Part shown: piece by piece, positions 43,192-52,478 of the stretch | Layout: the number at the start of each line of letters is the position of its first letter | Position numbering within the stretch: position 1 is the first letter of the stretch | Assembly (NCBI RefSeq): GCF_030010415.1 | Contig: NZ_JASCSA010000002.1 | Reading direction: 5' to 3' (one strand) | DNA: 64,000 nt | DNA from: Cobetia amphilecti | GTDB lineage: Bacteria; Pseudomonadota; Gammaproteobacteria; Pseudomonadales; Halomonadaceae | Notes under the pieces: model-generated | What the model saw: the letters and a program-made list of their open reading frames with translations, nothing else | The model's database searches: none | Told to the model about the DNA's origin: nothing | Position numbers and translations under genes: made by a program

Positions 43192-43920
43192 ATGACCCAG
43201 GAAACACCCTCTCCACTGCTACACCTTTCGCAAGACCACCTCGGCCATGGCGCCGAGGTGGTCTTGCGTGATCTGGATATTCGCCTCCTGCCGGGCGAGC
43301 GCATCGCCCTGCTCGGCGCCAGTGGCGCAGGCAAGTCCACGCTGCTGGAAGCCCTGCGCGCCGCGCTGCAACAGCGCGACGTAGCCGCCGCCTGGTGCCC
43401 TCAACGTCAGGGGCTGGTGCCGCAATTGTCGGTCTACCACAACATCTTCATGGGCCGGTTGGACCAGCACTCACGGCTGACCAACCTGCTCAATCTACTG
43501 CGCCCGAAACCGGCTCACTGGCAGACGGTCGCCGCGCTGTGCGAACCGCTGGGTATCGCCGGCCTGATGGAACGCTCCGTCGAGGCGCTTTCGGGTGGTC
43601 AGCGCCAGCGTGTCGCCATCGCACGCGCGCTCTATCAGGGCCATGATCTGTTCCTCGGTGACGAGCCCGTCGCAAGTGTGGACCCGCATCAGGCCAGCCA
43701 GTTGATCCAGCTGATTCACGCCCGCCACGCCACCAGCGTGGTAGCGCTTCATCAGCGTGAGCTGGCACTCACTCACTTCACGCGCGTGATCGGGCTTGGC
43801 AAGCAGGCTGACGACCAGGGGCGCGTGCTGCTGGATGTCGCGACCGACAGACTGACGCCCGGCGACCTGGACTTCCTGTACCCCGCTGCGGCGACCCGCG
43901 AGTCATCCGATGTCAGCTGA
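43192..43920 (+). CDS. ABC transporter ATP-binding protein (oxyanion import)
   Basis: A 242-residue ATPase. Walker A is GASGAGKST, the signature is LSGGQRQRVAIARAL, Walker B is LFLGDEPVASVD, and the switch His is in VVALHQRE. It pairs with the binding protein four bases upstream and the permease that overlaps its last codons. It powers uptake of the oxyanion bound by the upstream protein. It is slightly shorter than PhnC relatives but complete. Confidence 0.9.
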   Translation: MTQETPSPLLHLSQDHLGHGAEVVLRDLDIRLLPGERIALLGASGAGKSTLLEALRAALQQRDVAAAWCPQRQGLVPQLSVYHNIFMGRLDQHSRLTNLLNLLRPKPAHWQTVAALCEPLGIAGLMERSVEALSGGQRQRVAIARALYQGHDLFLGDEPVASVDPHQASQLIQLIHARHATSVVALHQRELALTHFTRVIGLGKQADDQGRVLLDVATDRLTPGDLDFLYPAAATRESSDVS

Positions 43921-45469
43921 CCCCTCCACCATGACGGCAGAGCTGCGCCATCCTCCTCGCTGGTGGCAGGCACGCAGTGACGGCGCGCGCCTGTTGCGCC
44001 TCGGTGGTGGACTGATCATCGCCATGCTGGTACTGGTGCCCTTCGCCGATCTCTCTATTACCTCGCGCGATCCTTGGCAGGAACTGGGCCGCATGCTGGC
44101 GGGTCTGGCGTCGCCGGCTCCCGGCGCGCTGGAATCCCCGCTGCACGCTCTGATCCTGACCATCGCCTTTGCGCTGTGGGGCACCCTGCTGGGCGCGCTG
44201 ATCGGGCTGCCATTGGCATTGGTCTACTCTCGCTCGCGCCTGCTGCGGGGCATCTGTGCCGGGCTGCGCGCGGTGCACGAGCTGTTCTGGGCCCTGCTGT
44301 TGCTGCAGGTGTTCGGGCTATCGGCCGCCACGGCGCTGGCGGCGATCACGATCCCCTATGCGGCGACCTTCGCCAAGGTCTATGCCGAGATTCTCGAACA
44401 ACTGCCGCAGGCGCCACTCAAGGCACTGCCCTATGCCAGCTCGCGCGCGATGCGCTTTGTGTATGCAGAACTGCCGATGGCGTGGCGGCGCATGGCCAGC
44501 TATACCCGCTATCGCTTCGAATGCGGACTGCGCGCCAGTGTTCTGCTCGGTTTCGTCGGCTTGCCCACGCTGGGCTTCTATCTGGAAAGCGCCTTTCGCG
44601 AGGGCCGTTACGCCGAGGCGGGCGCTCTGCTGTGGATCTTCTATCTGCTGATCGCCACGCTCCCATGGTGGGGGCACCGTCGGGCGTTGCCGGTACTGGC
44701 CATCGCCAGCCTCTGGTGGCTGGGGCCATGGCCCGATGTCAGCCCGACCCTGCTGTGGCGCTTCATCAGCCATGACATCTGGCCGGCGCCGCTGGTCAAT
44801 GCATCATTCGAGTCGCTGACCTCGGGTGAGCTCGCGACAGGCCTGCTGCAGTGGGCCAGCCACCTGCCCGATCTGCTGCCCGCCATCGGCAATACCTTGT
44901 TGCTCGGCCTGCTGGGCACCGCCGGCAGTCTGCTGATCGCCATGCTGCTGTGGCCGCTGGCCAGCCGTCATGTGGGCAACCGCCTCTCGCAACACTCGAC
45001 CAACGGCCTGCTGATCTTCCTGCGCACCACGCCGGAGCTGATTCTGGCCTTCATCCTGCTGTTGCTGCTGGGGCCCTCACTGCTGCCCGCCTGGCTGGCG
45101 CTGGCGCTGCACAACGGTGCGATCATCGCCTTCCTGTGTGCTCGCCATGCCAACCAGATTCAGCTGCCGCCCAGCCGCCCGCAGGGCAAGTTCGAATGCT
45201 GGCTCTATGAGCTCAACCCGCGCGTCGCTCCCGGCATGTTCGCATTGCTGCTCTACCGCGCCGAGACCATCATTCGCGAGACGGCCATTCTCGGCATGCT
45301 GGGGGTAGTAACGCTGGGCTTCCATATCGACTCGAGCTTCGAATACCTGATGTTTGATCAGGCATTTGCCTTGCTGGTGCTCACCGCCATACTCAATATC
45401 GGCGTTGACAGCCTCGCGCGGCGCCTGCGCCCCAGCGGCGAGATCTCTGAAGACAGCTGCGTGCGCTGA
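43910..45469 (+). CDS. ABC transporter permease with two fused membrane domains
   Basis: A 519-residue inner-membrane protein made of two BPD-type permease halves in one chain. The first half (about residues 30-255) has the EAA-like block YAEILEQLPQAPLKALPYASS, and the second (about 290-510) has a LLLGLLGTAGSLL start and ends near GFHIDSSFEYLMFDQ. This replaces the usual homodimer of PhnE-like permeases. The ATG at 43910 overlaps the ATPase gene by eleven bases, implying coupled translation. Confidence 0.88.
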   Translation: MSADPSTMTAELRHPPRWWQARSDGARLLRLGGGLIIAMLVLVPFADLSITSRDPWQELGRMLAGLASPAPGALESPLHALILTIAFALWGTLLGALIGLPLALVYSRSRLLRGICAGLRAVHELFWALLLLQVFGLSAATALAAITIPYAATFAKVYAEILEQLPQAPLKALPYASSRAMRFVYAELPMAWRRMASYTRYRFECGLRASVLLGFVGLPTLGFYLESAFREGRYAEAGALLWIFYLLIATLPWWGHRRALPVLAIASLWWLGPWPDVSPTLLWRFISHDIWPAPLVNASFESLTSGELATGLLQWASHLPDLLPAIGNTLLLGLLGTAGSLLIAMLLWPLASRHVGNRLSQHSTNGLLIFLRTTPELILAFILLLLLGPSLLPAWLALALHNGAIIAFLCARHANQIQLPPSRPQGKFECWLYELNPRVAPGMFALLLYRAETIIRETAILGMLGVVTLGFHIDSSFEYLMFDQAFALLVLTAILNIGVDSLARRLRPSGEISEDSCVR

Positions 45470-45542
45470 CTCCTGCCCGGCCTGCGCAGAAGTAGGCGCT
45501 GACTTCACGACGCCCCCGACTCCCCTTTGAGCGAGCCTTCCC

Positions 45543-46829
45543 ATGCCTCAATCGTCACCCGCAGATGCCGCCAGCACGGCAAGCGCCAAGCGTGAAGCAC
45601 AGCGCATCACCTTGATCGGCGCGGCGCTGGATGGCGTGCTGGGTGTCGCGAAGCTTGTCATCGGCAAACTGGTCGGCTCGCAGGCACTGATCGCCGATGG
45701 CATCCATTCCCTGTCAGACCTGGTGACGGATGCCTTCGTGTTAGTGGCGACTCACTACGGCCGCCAGGCGCCGGATCGCTCACATCCGTGGGGACATGAG
45801 CGCATCGAGACGCTCGGCACCCTGGTGCTCGGCAGCCTGCTGCTGGCCGTGGCGGGCGCCATAGGTTGGGAAGGCATTTTGCGCAGCTGGGAGCTGATGT
45901 TCGGCTCACTGACCATTCCGCTACCCGGTGCGCTGGGTATCGGCATCGCGATCATCTCGCTGCTCGGCAAGGAAGGTATCTTTCGTGCCACGCTAAAGGT
46001 CGCGCGCAAGCAGAAATCCAAGCTGCTGGAAGCCAATGCCTGGCACTCGCGCAGTGATGCGCTCTCCACCGTGGCGGTGCTGATAGGCCTGATCGGTACC
46101 CAGCTGGGGGCCAGCTGGCTGGATGGCATCGCGGCGCTCGTCGTTGGCGTGATGGTGGGCAAGATCGGCGCCTCATTGGCCTGGGAGGCCTCACGCGAAC
46201 TGATCGACACCGCCCTGCCACGCGAACAGCAACACGCCATGCGTGAGTGCTTGCTGTCACTGCCGGAGGTGCGTGGCGCGCATGACCTGCGCAGCCGCAC
46301 GCTGGCCGGCCGTATCGTGCTGGAAGTCCACCTGCTGGTCGCGCCACGCATCAGCGTCTCGGAAGGCCATGCCATCGGTCATCATGCAGTGGCTCGCCTC
46401 AAGGCCGAATTCCCTCAGCTCAGTGATGTGCTCTATCACATCGACCCTGAAGACGACTCGCATCTCGGCCAGGCCAGCCTGGCGCAGCCCACGCTGAAGC
46501 AGCCCCTACCCCTGCGCAGCGACATCATCGCCGCACTCGAGGAATGCTGGCAGCAGTCACCTCTCTGGCAGGCGCGCAGCGGCCTCACCCTGCATTACGT
46601 CAACCATGCCACCACACCTGCTGACACCGACTCGTCGGCCCCGCATGTGGATATCCTGCTGGAGTTGCCGGGTTGTGCTACGGAAGCCGCCTCAGAAACG
46701 GCTCTGCAATGTAACCACGACGCTGACTCACGCAACGCATCAATCGTCGAGATGGAACGCCTCGCAGCGGGGCTTGAGTGGTTTGGCAAGCTGGAGATCG
46801 GTGTGATGTCACATATCCACCAGCGCTGA
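45543..46829 (+). CDS. Cation diffusion facilitator (CDF) metal exporter with long C-terminal part
   Basis: A 428-residue membrane protein. Six TM helices carry the CDF metal sites: ADGIHSLSDLVTD in helix 2 and HSRSDALSTVAVL in helix 5. The cytoplasmic dimerisation domain (LLSLPEVRGAHDLRSR, VLEVHLLVAPRISVSEGHAIGHH) follows. About 130 further residues, from about 300 on, form an extra alpha/beta part with His and Asp/Glu residues that is not in minimal CDF proteins. It exports Zn2+, Fe2+, Mn2+ or similar; the ion is not decidable here. It has a 73-base gap from the ABC permease, so it could be in the same transcript. Confidence 0.88.
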   Translation: MPQSSPADAASTASAKREAQRITLIGAALDGVLGVAKLVIGKLVGSQALIADGIHSLSDLVTDAFVLVATHYGRQAPDRSHPWGHERIETLGTLVLGSLLLAVAGAIGWEGILRSWELMFGSLTIPLPGALGIGIAIISLLGKEGIFRATLKVARKQKSKLLEANAWHSRSDALSTVAVLIGLIGTQLGASWLDGIAALVVGVMVGKIGASLAWEASRELIDTALPREQQHAMRECLLSLPEVRGAHDLRSRTLAGRIVLEVHLLVAPRISVSEGHAIGHHAVARLKAEFPQLSDVLYHIDPEDDSHLGQASLAQPTLKQPLPLRSDIIAALEECWQQSPLWQARSGLTLHYVNHATTPADTDSSAPHVDILLELPGCATEAASETALQCNHDADSRNASIVEMERLAAGLEWFGKLEIGVMSHIHQR

Positions 46830-47000
46830 CGTGTGGGTTACACTGCAGGCAAAGGCAGGCATGGTTTCATGAATTTCAAGGCACGCCTGGATTGGTCCTT
46901 CACCGTTCAAAAGCGCTCAAAGGCGTTCCAGGCATCGTCATCTAAACCAGAATTCACGTTCGAACTCAAAGACAGACATCCACCAGACAAGGAGCACGCC

Positions 47001-47303
47001 ATGAGTAACGCATCCGGCGAAATGCACAAGACACGTATCATCAGTGAGCTGAAAGGCTTCATCCGCAAGCTGCTGCAAGACCCTAAGATTCTCGAGCAGT
47101 CACTGGTCGTGGCGCGAGCGCGCCTCAAGGAAGGGGCAGAACAAGGAAAGAATGAACAAGCGGTGCTGGCTATCATCGCCAACGAGATTTCTGACACTAC
47201 CAGCATCCATATCCCGGAAGACCCGGCGGAGCACTCCGATGCGGACAAGCTGTTTTTGGAGCTGCTGAAGGACGTGGTAGAGGAAGAAGAAGCACTTTAT
47301 TGA
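47001..47303 (+). CDS. Small acidic protein of unknown function
   Basis: A 100-residue soluble protein, not recognised. The first half is helical and basic (RIISELKGFIRKLLQDPKIL), and the C-terminal third is acidic (HIPEDPAEHSDADKLFLELL and a VVEEEEALY tail). There is no signal peptide or Cys. AAGGAG is seven bases before the ATG, the best start in a frame open from 46833. A strong terminator follows, so it is a real stand-alone transcript end. It could be cotranscribed with the CDF gene (gap 171 bases). Confidence 0.65.
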   Translation: MSNASGEMHKTRIISELKGFIRKLLQDPKILEQSLVVARARLKEGAEQGKNEQAVLAIIANEISDTTSIHIPEDPAEHSDADKLFLELLKDVVEEEEALY

Positions 47304-47310
47304 ACTCAAT

Positions 47311-47337
47311 AAAAAACCGCCCCAAAGGGCGGTTTTT
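47311..47337. terminator. Bidirectional terminator between the small acidic gene and pilA
   Basis: AAAAAACCGCCC pairs with GGGCGGTTTTT around CAAA; U-tracts form on both strands for the converging genes. Confidence 0.9.
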
Positions 47338-47348
47338 AACATTTTATA

Positions 47349-47810
47349 TCACTCTTGAGCACAGTCACCAGGTGCAAAATTAGTATCGATAGATGTTGTG
47401 CAGCTCCATACACCCTCTTCGGTACGGGCAAGTGTAACATTCTCACCTTGCACCTGCGGGCTAACACCACCATCGTCAAAAGTGAAAATAATCTCAATCA
47501 CGCCACCAACATCATAGCTATCGACGGAGATGGTTCCTGCACCGCTAGCGTCTGCAGCAATACCAAGTGAGCGCTGATTATCACCATTTGCTGCATCGGC
47601 AGCCACATCTCCAACGATTGGCTCCAAACCTCTTACCATAATATCTTCGGCATCAGTCTGCACGCTTCGAATTGTCGCCAGAGCAGAAGCAGCCTCTGAA
47701 CGGGCAACGTAGTTCTGGTACTGAGGAATGGCAATGGCTGCCAAGATACCGATGATCGCCACAACAATCATCAGTTCGATCAATGTAAAACCAGCTTGCT
47801 TGCGTGTCAT
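47349..47810 (-). CDS. pilA: Type IV major pilin
   Basis: A 153-residue prepilin. The leader MTRKQAG is cut by PilD before Phe8, which becomes N-methylated. The mature protein begins FTLIELMIVVAIIGILAAIA with Glu at position +5, the universal type IV pilin signature. The C-terminal disulfide loop is formed by the Cys pair in EGVWSCTTS and FAPGDC. The globular part is Asp/Ala/Gly-rich and acidic. Base composition is more AT-rich than neighbours, common for variable pilins. GGGAG lies eight bases before ATG 47810. It is divergent from pilB. Confidence 0.95.
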   Translation of the reverse strand: MTRKQAGFTLIELMIVVAIIGILAAIAIPQYQNYVARSEAASALATIRSVQTDAEDIMVRGLEPIVGDVAADAANGDNQRSLGIAADASGAGTISVDSYDVGGVIEIIFTFDDGGVSPQVQGENVTLARTEEGVWSCTTSIDTNFAPGDCAQE

Positions 47811-48382
47811 GGTGTGACTCCCTTGCATTTGCGTAGTGAGATCAGGTCGTACGTCCTGAAACCCCGGTTACCTTCCCTGACTAGCAGGATGTTACAGAAG
47901 AATGTCAGTATGGGCGTTAGATTCTAATAATCCCTACAACATTTTCATCAGCATAACATCTTGATATCACGGGGTGTCGACCGGACGGGACGAGTGATAC
48001 CACAGCCACAGTTCAGGTGCCATTGCCATGTCGCAAGACGCTTGCTTGGCGGCGCTGACGGCTGCTTGACTGTTACAATAGATTACACTCAGTGACATTG
48101 CAAGCAACGAACACAAAAACTTTGTGACCGAGATTCAGGCACTATTCAACGTTACTCCCGACCCAACAGTGTTTGGCCAGCTCCTTCCACTAACTCTATC
48201 CCCTTCTCACGTCACGAATGCGCCATTCCTAGCGCTGGGCAATCCAGCTACACTCTTCTGCAAGACGATGTTTGTAATACGATGACTTGCCGCACCAGAG
48301 CTCGCGCGCAGCGCATCAGTGCTTGCTTCACGTTTGAAGCAGTCAGAGTAGGCCTATCGGCAACTGCAACAGGAAGAGTGTC
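47811..48382. other. AT-rich divergent region between pilA and pilB
   Basis: This stretch of about 570 bases is visibly lower in GC than its surroundings. It holds the divergent promoters and a long pilB leader. TGTTACAAT (48071-48079) is a good extended -10 for pilB about 300 bases upstream of its ATG. I did not find a convincing sigma-54 site for pilA. A near-palindrome, CAGGTCGTACGTCCTG, lies just upstream of pilA. No gene is seen. Confidence 0.4.
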
Positions 48383-50119
48383 ATGCCCCAGTCAGAACAC
48401 ACGCTAAAAGGATTTGCTGCACGACTGGTCGACTCTGGCCTGCTCGAACCACAGGCAGCACAGCTGGCTGAACAGGAAGCCAATGAGGCAGGGGAAAGCC
48501 TGTTGCTGCATGTTATCGCGCATGGCCTGGTGACGGCACGTGACGCGACATTGGCGGCCGCCTGGGAATATGGCCTGCCGTATGTGGATCTCGATGCCCT
48601 TCGTATCGACTCACTGCCCGCCATTGATGAACTACCCGAGAAGGTCCTGCGCAAGCTAGGGGTATTGCCACTCTATCGCCGTGAGCATCGCCTGACCGTC
48701 GGCGTACCCTCCCCATCGACGCTCACGCACCTTGATGAACTGCAATTTGCCACTGGCTTGTCGATAGAAAGTGTCCTGGTCGCCGCCGACCAGCTGACGC
48801 CGGCACTGGAGCAGTACCTTGAAGCCGGCGAAGAAAGCGCCATGGATATGCTTGGCGGCGAAGGTGAAGCCCTCGATGGCTTGGAGTTCGAGGGGGAGGA
48901 GGATAACAACAACGATCTTGCCATCACGGCCAACAGTGACGATGCGCCAGTGGTGCGCTTCGTTCACAAGGTACTACTGGATGCCATCAAGCGTGGCGCT
49001 TCGGATATCCACTTCGAGCCCTACGAATCCACCTATCGCATTCGTTTTCGTATCGATGGCATGTTGATCGAGAATACCCGCCCGCCCTTCAATATGCGTA
49101 ACCGTATCTCGGCGCGCCTGAAAGTCATGTCGCGCATGGATATCTCAGAGCGTCGCTTGCCGCAGGATGGCGCTATCAAGCTGCGCCTTTCCAAGTCACG
49201 CTCCATCGATTTCCGCGTCAATACACTGCCCACTGTATATGGCGAGAAGCTGGTGCTGCGTATCCTGGACCCCAGCTCGGCCAAAATGGGCATCGAGGCG
49301 CTGGGTTTCGAACCTGAACAGCGCGCCATGTTCGAGAAAACGCTGGATCAGCCACAGGGCATGATTCTGGTCACTGGGCCTACCGGTAGTGGCAAGACAG
49401 TAACGCTCTACACCGGACTGAATATCCTCAATACCCCGGAGCGCAATATCTCGACGGCGGAAGACCCGGTTGAGCTCAAGGTAGAAGGCGTCAACCAGGT
49501 CAATGTACTGCCCAAGATCGGCCTGGACTTCGCCTCGGCCTTGCGCGCCTTCCTGCGCCAGGATCCCGATGTGGTGATGGTCGGGGAGATTCGTGACAAG
49601 GAAACCGCCGAGATTGCCGTCAAGGCAGCCCAGACCGGCCACCTGGTACTTTCTACCTTGCACACCAACTCGGCGCCCGAGACACTGACACGCCTTAGCA
49701 ACATGGGGATAGCCCCCTTCAACATCGCGAGTTCTGTCTCGTTGATCATCGCCCAGCGCCTTGCTCGCCGCCTGTGTACCCACTGCCGCCAGCCGGCGGA
49801 GATTCCACCTGAGGCGATGGCCTCGATGGGCTTCAGTGAAGACAATGGCTTCAGCGCAGCAGAACTAGAAGCTGCGACCATATTCCGCCCCGTCGGTTGC
49901 AGCCAGTGCACTCTGGGCTACAAGGGGCGCGTCGGCATCTATGAAGTCATGCCTATCTCGGATGAGATGAGCCGCTTGATAATGCGCGAGGGCACCGCCA
50001 TCGAGCTGGCAGACCAGGCGCGCAAGGAAGGGCTTTCAGACCTGAGGCGTAGCGGCTTGCGCAAGGTGATGTCGGGCATGACCTCGCTGGAAGAAGTCAA
50101 TCGCATCACCAAGGACTGA
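48383..50119 (+). CDS. pilB: Type IV pilus assembly ATPase PilB
   Basis: A 578-residue hexameric motor that drives pilus extension at the inner membrane. The N-terminal MshEN/GspE_N domain is followed by the T2SS/T4P ATPase. Walker A is GPTGSGKTVTLY near residue 331, the Asp box is around TAEDPVELKV, Walker B is DPDVVMVGEIRDKETAE, and the His box is LVLSTLHTNSAPETL. The Cys4 zinc site is CTHCRQP and CSQCTLGYKGRVG. Length is normal. pilC and pilD follow on the same strand. Confidence 0.97.
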   Translation: MPQSEHTLKGFAARLVDSGLLEPQAAQLAEQEANEAGESLLLHVIAHGLVTARDATLAAAWEYGLPYVDLDALRIDSLPAIDELPEKVLRKLGVLPLYRREHRLTVGVPSPSTLTHLDELQFATGLSIESVLVAADQLTPALEQYLEAGEESAMDMLGGEGEALDGLEFEGEEDNNNDLAITANSDDAPVVRFVHKVLLDAIKRGASDIHFEPYESTYRIRFRIDGMLIENTRPPFNMRNRISARLKVMSRMDISERRLPQDGAIKLRLSKSRSIDFRVNTLPTVYGEKLVLRILDPSSAKMGIEALGFEPEQRAMFEKTLDQPQGMILVTGPTGSGKTVTLYTGLNILNTPERNISTAEDPVELKVEGVNQVNVLPKIGLDFASALRAFLRQDPDVVMVGEIRDKETAEIAVKAAQTGHLVLSTLHTNSAPETLTRLSNMGIAPFNIASSVSLIIAQRLARRLCTHCRQPAEIPPEAMASMGFSEDNGFSAAELEAATIFRPVGCSQCTLGYKGRVGIYEVMPISDEMSRLIMREGTAIELADQARKEGLSDLRRSGLRKVMSGMTSLEEVNRITKD

Positions 50120-50296
50120 GTCACTACAGACAGGTCGAGCATAGAGTGATCGCATATGGTGACTGGTAACGATCAATAGGCCAGATAGCTGACTTTTGCT
50201 CAGTCATCAGGCACATTGAAGACAAGATGACCCAGGTATTGATCATGGCTCGACCTACAATGCCTGCTCCCCATTTATCAGGGAACGATAACTGAC

Positions 50297-51535
50297 ATGG
50301 CAACTCCCAGAACTGCCAAGCAAGACAAGAAAAAGCCGGGCATTGAGACTTGGCAATGGTCGGGCAAGAACTCGCGTGGCGAAAACGTCAAGGGCGAGCT
50401 GATGTCGGCCAACGTCGATCAGGTCAAGAACACGCTGGTCAGCCAGGGGATCGTGGTCAAACGCTTGCGCAAGAAATCAACACTGTTTGGTGGTAGTAAA
50501 AGAGTTGGCAGCAAGGATGTCACCATGTTCGCCCGCCAGATGGCAACCATGATTCGCGCCGGCGTACCGGTACTCCAGGCATTCGGCATCGTTGCCGAAA
50601 GCATGAAAAGCCCAGGTATGCGCCATCTTGTCGAAGACATGATGAGCGAAGTCGGTGCAGGGGCAAGTTTTTCTGAAGCCTTGCGCAAGCACCCACAGCA
50701 TTTTGATAGTCTATTCACAAACCTGGTAGCAGCGGGTGAACAAGCGGGTGCATTGGACAAGATGCTTGACCGTGTTGCCACCTATAAAGAGAAGATTGAC
50801 TCTCTCAAGGCCCGAGTAAAAAAAGCACTTTATTATCCAGCTGCAGTAATATGTGTTGGTTTTGGCGTTACGGCCATACTATTGATAAAAGTAGTTCCGC
50901 AGTTTGAGACTCTTTTCAATGGCTTCGGAGCCGAGTTACCTGCCTTTACTCAATTGACTATTACCATGTCTGAATATGCTCAAAGTTACTGGTATGTAGC
51001 TTTAGGGGCAGTGATCTTGACTGGTATATTGATTGCACAAGCAATGAAGCGCTCAGATAAATTTGCGTATGCCATGCATCGCTTCATGCTCAAGGTACCC
51101 GTGCTCGGTGACATCCTGGATAAATCGTCCGTTGCTCGCTATTCGCGCACATTGGCAACCACGTTTCAGGCCGGTGTGCCGCTGATTGAATCACTTGATA
51201 CAGCAGCGGGTGCCACTGGAAGCAAGGTCTATGAGCGCGCGATCGCCCAGATCAAGGAAGATGTTTCTACCGGACAGCAGCTGAACTTTGCCATGCGCAA
51301 TACGCAATTGTTCCCGACATTGGCGGTACAGATGGTGGCGATTGGCGAGGAATCCGGTTCACTGGATGCCATGCTCAACAAGGTGGCGGATTTCTACGAA
51401 GAAGACGTCGACAACAAGGTAGATGCCCTGACCTCATTGCTGGAACCCTTTATCATCGTAGTATTGGGTACTCTTGTCGGCGGCTTGGTCGTCTCTATGT
51501 ATCTACCCATCTTTGAAATGGGTAATGTTATATAA
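50297..51535 (+). CDS. pilC: Type IV pilus inner-membrane platform protein PilC
   Basis: A 412-residue polytopic protein with two T2SSF domains. The first carries FARQMATMIRAGVPVLQAFGI and the second ARYSRTLATTFQAGVPLIESLDTAA, each with the conserved GVP motif, and there are three TM helices. It links PilB to the growing pilus. Bases 50700-51060 within the gene are markedly AT-rich, with codons such as TAT, ATA and GTA rare in the neighbours. The protein across this patch still fits the family. It has a 177-base gap after pilB. Confidence 0.96.
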   Translation: MATPRTAKQDKKKPGIETWQWSGKNSRGENVKGELMSANVDQVKNTLVSQGIVVKRLRKKSTLFGGSKRVGSKDVTMFARQMATMIRAGVPVLQAFGIVAESMKSPGMRHLVEDMMSEVGAGASFSEALRKHPQHFDSLFTNLVAAGEQAGALDKMLDRVATYKEKIDSLKARVKKALYYPAAVICVGFGVTAILLIKVVPQFETLFNGFGAELPAFTQLTITMSEYAQSYWYVALGAVILTGILIAQAMKRSDKFAYAMHRFMLKVPVLGDILDKSSVARYSRTLATTFQAGVPLIESLDTAAGATGSKVYERAIAQIKEDVSTGQQLNFAMRNTQLFPTLAVQMVAIGEESGSLDAMLNKVADFYEEDVDNKVDALTSLLEPFIIVVLGTLVGGLVVSMYLPIFEMGNVI

Positions 51536-51560
51536 CCATTAAACAACGTTAATTTTTGGA

Positions 51561-51596
51561 GACATGGCCGCGCTACTTTTGGGGCGCGGCCATGTC
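51561..51596 (+). promoter_or_regulatory. Strong hairpin between pilC and pilD
   Basis: A perfect 13-bp stem (51561-51573 with 51584-51596) and a 10-base loop, 25 bases after pilC and 21 bases before the pilD start. There is no long T-run. It may terminate part of the transcript or separate pilD expression from pilBC. Confidence 0.55.
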
Positions 51597-51617
51597 ATTT
51601 ACTGACAAGGAAGACTC

Positions 51618-52478
51618 GTGGACTCATTCTCCCAACTCCCCCCCATCCTGCAGGCCTGCCTGGCCGGTATATTCGGTTTGCTGATCGGCAGCTTTCTGAA
51701 TGTCGTCATCACCCGCCTGCCCGTGATGATGATGCGCCAATGGCGCGCCGAGGCCCGCGAGGCATTGGAGCTGGAAGCCGAAGACACACCGCGCTTCAAT
51801 CTGCTGGTGCCCGCATCACGCTGCCCGGGCTGTGACACGCCGATCAAGTGGCACGACAACCTCCCCATCCTCGGTTGGCTGAAACGCCGTGGCCGCTGCG
51901 CCAGCTGCAATACGCGTATCAGCGCGCAGTATCCGCTGGTGGAACTGGCCGGTGGCGCGCTCGGCGCTTCCATCGCGTTGATCTACGGCCTGGAGGCACA
52001 GAGCCTGTGGATCTTCGGTGCCTGTCTGACCCTGCTGGTGCTGTCAGTCATCGACTTCCGCACCCAGCTGCTGCCAGACGCCATCACGCTGCCACTGCTG
52101 TGGGCAGGCCTCGCCTATCAGTTGCTGTTCCAGCCTCTGATGCTGCCCAGTGCTGTCATCGGCGCGATGGCAGGCTATCTGGTGCTGTGGAGCTTCTACT
52201 GGCTATTCAAGCTGATCACCGGCAAGGAAGGCATGGGCTACGGTGACTTCAAGCTGCTCGCCGCTCTCGGTGCCTGGCTCGGCTGGCAGTGGTTGCCGCT
52301 GCTGCTGATTCTGTCCGCCGGTCTCGGGGCCGTTCTGGGCATCCTGCTACAACTGCTGGTACCGCGTCTGCGCGGCGCGCCGATGCCCTTCGGTCCTTAC
52401 CTGGCGGTTGCCGGCTGGATCGCCCTGCTGTTTGGCACGCCCTTGATGAGCCTCTACCTGAGCGTGATCGGCGCATGA
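51618..52478 (+). CDS. pilD: Prepilin peptidase and N-methyltransferase PilD
   Basis: A 286-residue inner-membrane aspartic protease that cleaves prepilin leaders and methylates the new N-terminus. The two cytoplasmic CxxC pairs are in CPGCDTPIKW and CASCNTRIS. The catalytic Asp residues are in LPDAITLPL and GMGYGDFKLLAALGAW. There are eight hydrophobic segments. The start is GTG at 51618 with AAGGA six bases upstream. Its stop overlaps the coaE ATG (ATGA). Confidence 0.96.
   Translation: MDSFSQLPPILQACLAGIFGLLIGSFLNVVITRLPVMMMRQWRAEAREALELEAEDTPRFNLLVPASRCPGCDTPIKWHDNLPILGWLKRRGRCASCNTRISAQYPLVELAGGALGASIALIYGLEAQSLWIFGACLTLLVLSVIDFRTQLLPDAITLPLLWAGLAYQLLFQPLMLPSAVIGAMAGYLVLWSFYWLFKLITGKEGMGYGDFKLLAALGAWLGWQWLPLLLILSAGLGAVLGILLQLLVPRLRGAPMPFGPYLAVAGWIALLFGTPLMSLYLSVIGA

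Noticed and set aside
47811..47960. Sigma-54 promoter for pilA
   Set aside because: No GG-N10-GC pair with a TGGCAC/TTGC-like context is evident on the minus strand.
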